Shown here one piece after another: positions 19,661-24,554 of a stretch of 24,554 nt of DNA. The translations under genes and the position numbers were made by a program. Below the pieces are notes generated by a model, which worked only from the letters and a program-made list of their open reading frames with translations, was not told the DNA's origin and searched no databases. The first letter of the stretch is position 1. Each line of letters opens with the position of its first letter. The stretch covers positions 112,886 through 137,439 of the forward strand of contig MU646689.1 of assembly GCA_026770585.1 (NCBI GenBank), written 5' to 3'. This stretch comes from Baffinella frigidus. Its lineage: Eukaryota > Cryptophyceae > Cryptomonadales > Baffinellaceae.

Positions 19661-19954
19661 TTCAACATAACGGACCGACATCTTTTGCATGTCTGTTATG
19701 TTGGGGATCAATCAATCTTAACCCCAAAAAGTTGCGACTCCTTTTTAAACAGACTCTCGTTTTATAATTGGTCCCAAATGAGGGCTTTGGGCACGGTCTA
19801 GGGTTTGCTGGACACGGGTGAGCGTGTGAGACACCGTTACAAGAGTGGAAAGTCTCAAAGCAAGATGGAACGTCTCAAAGCAAAAGTGGACCCTTTGTCA
19901 ACTTAAGTAACGGCGGATGCCCGGTCCCCGCCGGGGGCGAACGGTAGTCAGTAA
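19661..19954. other. Spacer
   Basis: A hairpin AACATAACGGA/GTTATGTT flanking CCGACATC...GCATGTC (19663-19702) is the only structure. GTCTCAAAGCAAGATGG and CGTCTCAAAGCAAAAGTGG (19852-19890) form a short tandem pair. Confidence 0.5.
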
Positions 19955-20165
19955 CCACGCGAGGCTAGCAATGTGACTGTTTTAAAAGTTTTAACTTTAC
20001 ATGTCCTTTACAAGTGGACCGCTGTGTAGTAATTTTCACACAAATATCAGGTTTTGGTCACGTAGCTGGGGAAATTCCCCCAGCTACGTGACCAAACCCG
20101 CCCGTGACTCGTACAAATGTTTACAACCCAATATTTAAAATGTTCCCCTTTCCAGCCTCGAGTGG
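19955..20165. mobile_element. Family G element, copy 4
   Basis: CCACGCGAGGCTAGCAATG to TTTCCAGCCTCGAGTGG, 211 bp. The hairpin TTTGGTCACGTAGCTGGGG...CCCCAGCTACGTGACCAAA is at 20053-20096, and GTGTAGTAATTTTCAC lies left of it. AA flanks both ends. Confidence 0.85.
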
Positions 20166-20284
20166 AAGTTTGATCCCTTTTCAGAATGTCGTACGTTGTT
20201 CGTAAGTTGTTAGGCCCCGTCCACAGGACTTAGTACAGAGATTGACAAGCAGGATACCATCCCATGAGGCCCGCCCTGCCCAAC

Positions 20285-20445
20285 CCACACAGCGGACTTC
20301 GAAGGGATTTCGAATAACCCCTAAGCGATAAGACCTAGGACCCTACGGTAGGCAACCCGTAGGGGCATAGGGGGGTTCCTACGTGTCAGGTAACGGAAAC
20401 TCGGGCTCTCAGCGCCCGATAATCCCTTCGTAGCCCACTGTGTGG
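20285..20445. mobile_element. MITE family D, copy 4
   Basis: CCACACAGCGGACTTCGAAGG to GTAGCCCACTGTGTGG, inverted relative to D1-D3. It contains GGTAACGGAAACTCGGGC and GGGCTCTCAGCGCCC. AA flanks both ends. Confidence 0.85.
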
Positions 20446-20473
20446 AAGAATGTCCACTTTCGCCGTGACTATT

Positions 20474-20520
20474 AAATTTCCTGGTACAAAACGTTGATTT
20501 GTACGGGGAAAGTTGATGTA
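20474..20520. repeat. GTTTTGTACCAGG repeat, copy 2
   Basis: TTAAATTTCCTGGTACAAAA, then CGTTGATTTGTACGGGG; matches copy 3 (20699-20747) on the other side of G copy 5. Confidence 0.65.
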
Positions 20521-20699
20521 CCACACGAGGCTGTCTATGAGAACATAATAAAAGTCGATTGTAGCGTTTTGCGGAGAAATTGGTCACGTGCTACACGCAA
20601 AGCGTGTAGCTTGTCTTTCTATTCAACCAAACATATGAAATTACTACACGAACGCTTACAATGGACATTTATTCTGTTCGCATGGATAGCCTCGTGTGG
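20521..20699. mobile_element. Family G element, copy 5
   Basis: CCACACGAGGCTGTC to GATAGCCTCGTGTGG, 179 bp, with TTGGTCACGTGCTACACGC and GCGTGTAGC in the core. TA flanks both ends (20519-20520, 20700-20701). Confidence 0.85.
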
Positions 20700-20806
20700 T
20701 ATTAAATTTCCTGGTACAAAACGTTGACTTTTGCGGGGAAAGTTGACATACCCGATGTCAACTTGATTTACGGGAAAAGTTGACATTACGGAAAAAGTTG
20801 ACATAC
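20700..20806. repeat. GGGAAAAGTTGACAT repeats
   Basis: Copy 3 of the GTTTTGTACCAGG repeat, then four AAGTTGACAT units with one inverted (AAGTTGACAT...ATGTCAACTT hairpin). In minus sense this begins at the GTATGTC donor of the adjoining exon. Confidence 0.65.
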
Positions 20807-20866
20807 CCTGCGACGAGCCCCGCCTTCACAAGTATCGGCATCGCGTCTGGATCGCCACCGAAGGGC
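20807..20866 (-). CDS. Putative PFGGD exon, short version
   Basis: 60 nt between GAGCTAG and the consensus donor GTATGTC: one base, 19 codons PFGGDPDAMPILVKAGLVA, two bases. Homologous to the exon at 21009-21080 with five residues fewer in the middle. The acceptor TAG lies directly at the end of the family S element. The two-base remainder fits the one-base start of the hydrophobic exon. Confidence 0.5.
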
Positions 20867-20869
20867 CTA

Positions 20870-20979
20870 GCTCCCCATAAATTCGCCCCCCCCCTCCCCC
20901 ATTTTAAAGGAAAATTTTGACACCCCAACCATGAAATTTACCCGTAAAAATTCGGGGGGGGGGCGAATTTATGGGGAGC
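20870..20979. mobile_element. MITE family S, filling an interval between two exons
   Basis: 110 bp. GCTCCCCATAAATTCGCCCC and its exact complement form the ends, each followed by a C9-10/G9-10 run. The interval between the donor at 21008 and the acceptor at 20867 is 142 nt, and the element makes up most of it. Confidence 0.75.
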
Positions 20980-21008
20980 CAAAATCCAAGTGGGACAGAG
21001 CTAGGTAC

Positions 21009-21080
21009 CCTGCGAAGAGGCCCATTTTCACGAGCATCTTGATCGCATCTTTGAATTCATCTTGATCGCCGCCGAAAGGC
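21009..21080 (-). CDS. Putative PFGGD exon, long version
   Basis: 72 nt between AACCCTCAACCAG (CAG 21083-21081) and GG-GTACCTAG: one base, 23 codons, two bases. It starts PFGGDQDEFKDAIKMLVKMG and ends LFA. Amphipathic, charged and probably cytosolic. The acceptor follows a telomere-like array in C-rich sense. The two-base end fits the one-base start of the short version. Whether both are used in one transcript or are alternatives cannot be told. Confidence 0.5.
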
Positions 21081-21087
21081 CTGGTTG

Positions 21088-21330
21088 AGGGTTTAGGGTT
21101 TAGGGTTTAGGGTTTGGGGTTTAGGGTTTGGGGTTTGGGGTTTAGGGTGTAGTGTTTAGGGTTTAGGGCTTAGGGTTTCGGCTGGCCGTTGAAAAGCCTA
21201 GTTCAGGGTTTAGAGTTTCGGGTTTAGGGTCTCGGGTCTCGGGTCTCGGGTCTCGGGTTTAGGGTTTAGGGTTTAGGGTTTAGGGTTTAGGTTTGAGGGT
21301 TCAGGATTTAGGGTTCAGGGTTTCAGCTGG
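21088..21330 (+). repeat. TTTAGGG array with embedded FFNGQ fragments
   Basis: TTTAGGG with TTTGGGG and TCTCGGG blocks (21228-21255). Two short minus-strand pieces lie within or at its edges: CTAG then GCTTTTCAACGGCCAGC (21180-21203) and CGGCAG then GTTCTTCAACGGCCAGC (21325-21347). They look like copies of a very small exon (FFNGQ). Confidence 0.75.
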
Positions 21331-21347
21331 CCGTTGAAGAACCTGCC

Positions 21348-21391
21348 GGTTGACTGAAAATGACCGGAAAGTTGACTGAAAACGACCGGAG
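21348..21391 (+). repeat. 22-bp tandem duplication
   Basis: GTTGACTGAAAATGACCGG repeated as GTTGACTGAAAACGACCGG. Confidence 0.75.
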
Positions 21392-21410
21392 GGGGGACGC
21401 GACCAGGAAG

Positions 21411-21540
21411 CAAAGATTGATATTTTTTTGCCAAACAATCAGCGTCAGCGCCGCACATGCTAAGCATTGTGCCACTTACTATACCCCGTGTCGCCCCCTC
21501 GTACGAGCATTTTCCGGATGGATTCTAACTCCACCTCCGA
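21411..21540 (+). mobile_element. Family C introner-like element, copy 6
   Basis: 130 bp in plus orientation between perfect 11-bp direct repeats CGACCAGGAAG (21400-21410, 21541-21551). It ends TTCTAACTCCACCTCCGA, followed by CGACCAG from the duplication. On the minus strand the interrupted sequence can be read as HLWYSSFLVASPL, so here the element may lie antisense to coding sequence. Confidence 0.85.
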
Positions 21541-21551
21541 CGACCAGGAAG

Positions 21552-21764
21552 GATGAGTACCACAGATGCCTGGAATCAGTCAACTGAAAAGGACACGGTT
21601 TAACTATCTAAAAACTAACAGTGCTAAAAAAAATTCAAACTGCATCGTGCTACGGTTTACGCACTCATTGTACAGTATAGAAACTAAAAGGTGGGAGCTG
21701 GGCGCGCTCACTTTCCCGTCTCGAAGCGGTCGGAACCGGGAGGCCCCTGCTGTTTCGGGGGTAC
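21552..21764. other. Spacer
   Basis: A minus frame after CCCGAAACAG (21750-21741) stays open for almost 50 codons but shows no features. No repeat recognised. Confidence 0.4.
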
Positions 21765-22215
21765 GGGTTAGGGCGCAGGGTTTACAGTTCGGTGTTTGGT
21801 GTTTGGAATGAGGGGTTGGGGTTTGGGGTTTGGGGGCTAGGGGTTGGGGTTTGGGGTTTAGGGGTTCGCGGTTTACGGTTTACGGTTCAGGGTTAGGGAT
21901 TGGGGGTTTAGGATTTAGAGGTTGCGGGTAGGGTTCAGGTTCCCGTTGGAACCCAACTGCGTGCGGCTGTTGGCTGGGTGTTTTGGGGTTGGGGGTTGGG
22001 GGTTGGGGAATTGGGGTTCAGGGTTTAGGGTTTAGGGAAACCCTAATCCTGGTTCAGGGTTTAGGGTTTAGGGTTTAGGGTTTGTTTAGGGTCGCAGGTT
22101 TAGGGTTTAGGGTTTAGGGTTTAGGGGTTGGGGGTTAGGGTTTAGAGGATATGGATATCAGGTTTTAGGGAATCCGTGGAGGGTTAGGGACGCCTGGAGG
22201 GTTAGGGACGCCGCC
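21765..22215 (+). repeat. TTTAGGG/GGTTGGGG variant array
   Basis: GGTTTGGGG and GGGGTTGG units at first, cleaner TTTAGGG at 22018-22130, then GGAGGGTTAGGGACGCC repeated twice at 22178-22213. Confidence 0.8.
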
Positions 22216-22238
22216 TTGCCACCACGCATTGGGTTTCA

Positions 22239-22390
22239 TCCGGGAACATGTTTGATTTCCCCAAAAGTTGATTTTGCACCAAGATTGGGACTTCTTAAGT
22301 TGAAGCCAGGCGAATTCGCCTGGCTGTCAAGGTAAAATTGAGGTCTGAAAATCGACGATTTGGTCTTTCCGTGAGGGTTGGTGGGAAAAG
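22239..22390. mobile_element. Chimeric J/K element
   Basis: Starts like family J (ATCCGGGAACATGTTTGATT) and ends like family K (GACGATTTGGTCTTTCCGTG then AGGGTTGGTGGG). A perfect 20-bp palindrome GCCAGGCGAATTCGCCTGGC is at 22305-22324. Confidence 0.6.
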
Positions 22391-22421
22391 AGGGCTTGAC
22401 CTTCCTCGAGTGGTAGTGTTC

Positions 22422-22570
22422 ATCCGGGAACATGTTTAATTTAAAAGAAAATGGACTATCAAACCGGATTCTGTCCTAATTAAATCTACTTAGGGCCCTA
22501 ATTAATCTTCGTCCAACTCCTATTGACACATAGGGATCCATTTTCTTTTAAATTAAACATTTCCCCGGAT
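22422..22570. mobile_element. MITE family J, copy 3
   Basis: ATCCGGGAACATGTTTAATT and AATTAAACATTTCCCCGGAT, arms continuing through AAAAGAAAATGGA. 149 bp as J1, with AGGGCCCTAATT in the centre, inverted relative to J1. Confidence 0.85.
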
Positions 22571-22744
22571 TAGGTTGTCCTCGCGCCGCGCCACCAGCCC
22601 TAAGAGTGCGAGCAAACCCTCTGTCGAGACCCCTGATTTGTACCACAGGTCGCCGGATTCCGACGAAATTCAGTACACATCAAGGGATCCAAAAAAGGCG
22701 ATCTGCTCCCACCCTGAGGGCTGGTGGGGTGTCCTCGCGCCGTC
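22571..22744. other. Unassigned, possible minus-strand coding fragment
   Basis: GTCCTCGCGCCG and CCACCAGC occur at both edges. In minus sense, after CCCCACCAG, the frame reads PSGWEQIAFFGSLD before GTGTAC (22694-22735). It is short and has no second copy, so coding status is open. Confidence 0.3.
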
Positions 22745-22949
22745 CACCAGCAACCCGTAGCAGCTTATACCGGGTACTTGCAAGGATTCGGGTATTTTAT
22801 TGGGGGGGGAAATCTTTCCTATGACCCTACAGTAGGAAACCCTAGGGACCTCGAATTGCTGACGGGAGATACCGAAGAGATTTCTTCGGTTTAGCTGAAT
22901 ATTACTACAGTACCCGACCCGGTTATAAGCTGCTACGGGTTGCTGGTGG
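22745..22949. mobile_element. Family U inverted-repeat element
   Basis: CCACCAGCAACCCGTAGCAG and its exact complement CTGCTACGGGTTGCTGGTGG are the ends. Arms continue to TTATACCGGGTAC/GTACCCGACCCGGTTATAA. An ACCGAAGA/TCTTCGGT hairpin is at 22871-22890. 205 bp. Confidence 0.8.
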
Positions 22950-23007
22950 GTGAGCCCTGTGGCAAACCGAGCTTCGATCGCGCGAGACCTCCTTCATCTG
23001 AAACGCG

Positions 23008-23145
23008 AACGCCAGCGAGGTACTTAGAGCCTACGGATTGCCTACGGTAGGAGCCCCCCTCCTACGACTTTTAAAGACCTTTTTGTTTTAAACGTCGTAG
23101 GAGGAGGGGGGGTTCCTACCGTAGGCTAAGGGGTCCGCTGGCGTT
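23008..23145. mobile_element. Family V inverted-repeat element
   Basis: Outer arms AACGCCAGCG/CGCTGGCGTT and inner arms GCCTACGGTAGGAGCCCCCC/GGGGGGTTCCTACCGTAGGC with CTCCTACGAC/GTCGTAGGAG. The inner part shares CCTACGGTAGG with families P and D. Confidence 0.75.
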
Positions 23146-23431
23146 AGCGTGTGGCATCATCCTGAACCATTGTCCTGAGGACAGTGTCCAGTGCCTCCCG
23201 GGACGCCCTCGAGGCTTTGGTTCCGGAGACGTGTCGAGGGTCCTTCTCGTGCGCTGACTTCACGTGTGCTAGCACCTCCTTGGGCATAGGAAACTGTACA
23301 TCCCCTTGCCTTCTTAGTAAAGGGCCGTGCAGCCCAGCAGCCCGCAGGTGTGAGGCGGGGGGGTCGTATCCTGCGTCCTGTCCAGCCACCGTCCGGTAGT
23401 CGGGGGCCGTCACGAACAACAATTGATTCAC
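23144..23431 (-). CDS. Hypothetical ORF NQLLFVTAPDYRTV
   Basis: Ninety-five codons from an ATG at 23431. It contains DVQFPMPKEVLAHVKSAHEK and, near the end, SREALDTVLRTMVQDD. Composition is protein-like (mixed charge, helix-prone C-terminal part), and unlike the rest of the window there is no MITE inside. The N-terminus may extend or be joined by splicing to the polyglutamine ORF upstream, which is in another frame. It could be part of a retroelement gag-like protein or an unrelated host gene; no motif decides. A longer open frame on the same strand (23157-23507) overlaps it and looks less protein-like. Confidence 0.4.
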   Translation of the reverse strand: MNQLLFVTAPDYRTVAGQDAGYDPPASHLRAAGLHGPLLRRQGDVQFPMPKEVLAHVKSAHEKDPRHVSGTKASRASREALDTVLRTMVQDDATR

Positions 23432-23461
23432 AGCTCTGGATCTCGCTCAGGCGAAGAAAGG

Positions 23462-23546
23462 TTACGAGGGGTTGGCAAGGGTGCTGCGGGATGCGGGGGC
23501 GGCGCAAGCTACAGCACTGGGACAGACGCTACCTGGTTCCAGCCTC

Positions 23547-23625
<79 letters not shown>

Positions 23626-23737
23626 CTCCATCTTGACGGAAATCACGCCCTGCTAGCGGCGCATGGGTCAGCGTTCGCCCATCCCCATCAATCTCTGGGA
23701 GCGAGGAGGCCTCCCAAGGTGATGGGGGCGCTCGCAC
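23462..23737 (-). CDS. Hypothetical ORF with polyglutamine tract
   Basis: Ninety-one codons: MRAPPSPWEASSLPEIDGDG, a middle ending FRQDGE, about 25 Gln encoded by pure CAA, then WRLEPGSVCPSAVACAAPA. Pure CAA repeats are open in three frames, so the Gln reading is chosen only because both flanks are open in that frame. Poly-Val and poly-Leu readings on the other strand are less likely. Confidence 0.3.
23549..23626. repeat. (GTT)26 / (AAC)26 microsatellite
   Basis: Uninterrupted trinucleotide run of 78 bases, expected to be length-polymorphic. Confidence 0.95.
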
Positions 23738-24554
23738 GCTCAGCTAGGGGGATCATAGAATGCAGGTGGACCACCATGCCGCAGCACCTGGCCTGGTGAC
23801 TAGTGCACGTGGTACACGGGAGCGGGGTGAGGCAAAGGGGTAGCCTAACCCACAGGAAGCGCGCTGTGCAGAACGTGGGTCGGAGTGTTTTTCAGATGCA
23901 CGTGTATGGGGCCTGACCTCAGGTCAGGGTGCGTGAGGACCGTCCGTGCGAGATTCCCGTCTTCGTCACCAGATTTTCTAAAAATACCCAAGAGGAAATA
24001 TTCAGTCATCCTGAACCCCTTGACCTGAGTTGACCAGATCCTGTTTAAAGGGACTTTTAAGCAACTGCACGGGCGTCAGCATAAATTGCTGGGGTCGCAG
24101 GCCAACCCTATCTTGCAGTTGAGTTTGTACCTAAAAAGTCCATCTAAACGTAACCGCAAAAAAATTCGGGCCATATTATCAGTTTCTCAAACGATACTAA
24201 ATATTTCAAATCTGTTTGATTTGACCACTCATGGTCACATGGGACTTGTTTAGCAGAACGGATCTGACGGATTTTCGGCCGAAAAGTTTCAAAAACGCAC
24301 CCATCTTTTTTGCGAAAAACAGGGTTCCCGAGTGGTGCATCTTTGATTTTTTCGACCCGGGCCACGGGAAAAGCTGTAGAAAGCTGTAGCTGAACCTCTA
24401 ATGTTTTTTGCAACATTGTTTTGTGGGGTTACCTAGAAACAGCGTGCCAATTTTCACGGATTTTGGCCTATGGGAAGTGCCGAAACGGCAAAACTATCAG
24501 AGACAGATTATGAACCCTACTTTCGAACCTCACAGACCCGTGATGTTCGGGCCA
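23738..24554. other. Right-hand tail without MITEs
   Basis: An AT-richer stretch after about 23970. One short palindrome CCTGACCTCAGGTCAGG is at 23912-23928. A minus ORF of 90 codons (24144-24416) has no recognised motif. TTGCAACATTG and GTGGGGTTACC, then CACGGATTTTGGCC read like the untranslated part of a dispersed repeat, but no second copy lies in this window. Confidence 0.4.

Noticed and set aside
23350-23799. Poly-Val and poly-Leu plus-strand ORFs
   Set aside because: They depend on the GTT microsatellite; flanking residues are no more protein-like than the antisense polyglutamine reading.

Overview
The window looks like nuclear DNA of a eukaryotic alga or a similar protist. It is full of TTTAGGG-type telomere-like heptamers (the plant and algal motif, also found in some chromalveolates), GT-AG splice signals, simple-sequence satellites and short inverted-repeat transposons. 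A block of Ns (10924-11078) marks an assembly gap. A prasinophyte-like green alga would fit, but nothing here fixes the taxon. There are no bacterial operons, tRNA or rRNA genes, or CRISPR arrays, and no long open reading frame that I recognise.

Two layers are interleaved. The first is a dense set of MITE-like elements of about 100-430 bp, in roughly 20 families that I name by letter. The main ones are A (TIR ACAGGGGTACCTCGCTCAT), B (TATCCCTTAAGTGGC), D (CCACACAGCGG), E (CCACACGGTGG), G/M (CCACTCGAG..., often with a TTTGGTCACGT hairpin), I/J (ATCCGGGGA), K, N (CCACGCCAGGTC), P (AAAACCGGGTAGTT), Q (GGGCCCGTATTTC), S, U, V and W. Family C is different: 130 bp, no TIRs, and 11-13 bp target-site duplications. 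The second layer is telomere-like minisatellite (TTTAGGG, TTCAGGG, TGTAGGG, TCTCGGG, TTTCGGG variants) plus CT/GA and GAA satellites.

Under this repeat cover I see short exon-like pieces, nearly all on the minus strand, that keep a reading frame between plausible splice sites. In transcription order: a PFGGD exon in two versions (21080-20807); a hydrophobic exon ending DFADLG before a GTAAG donor, in about nine decaying copies (19220-17175); an exon ending YDTYK (14866-14803); YEISVPEDTR (12540-12460); a Cys/Gly-rich exon in three copies (11392-10531); a transmembrane exon SIVQTIG in six copies (6551-5062); and a Pro/Thr/Gln-rich tail exon ending in a stop (3924-3808), followed by tail-repeat fragments and an exon with PADNYGGG (2847-2785). 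Phases agree at several joins (PFGGD version 1 to version 2 to hydrophobic exon; YDTYK to YEIS; TM exon to tail exon). This suggests a membrane protein gene, or an array of decaying copies of one. Other phases do not match, so exons are missing or the locus is degenerate. The function is unknown.

The two layers meet at splice sites. Family C insertions duplicate a segment containing CAG, family W sits between duplicated GT dinucleotides like a clean intron, family S fills a 142-nt interval between two exons, and families D, G, P, B, K and I end on exon borders. C-rich (CCCTAAA)n sense-strand tracts often lie directly upstream of 3' splice sites. The undescribed system worth testing is introner-like behaviour of several MITE families and intronic use of telomere-like repeats. 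The right end (23150-24554) is different in character: few MITEs, a minus-strand ORF pair with a polyglutamine tract, and an unrecognised AT-richer tail.
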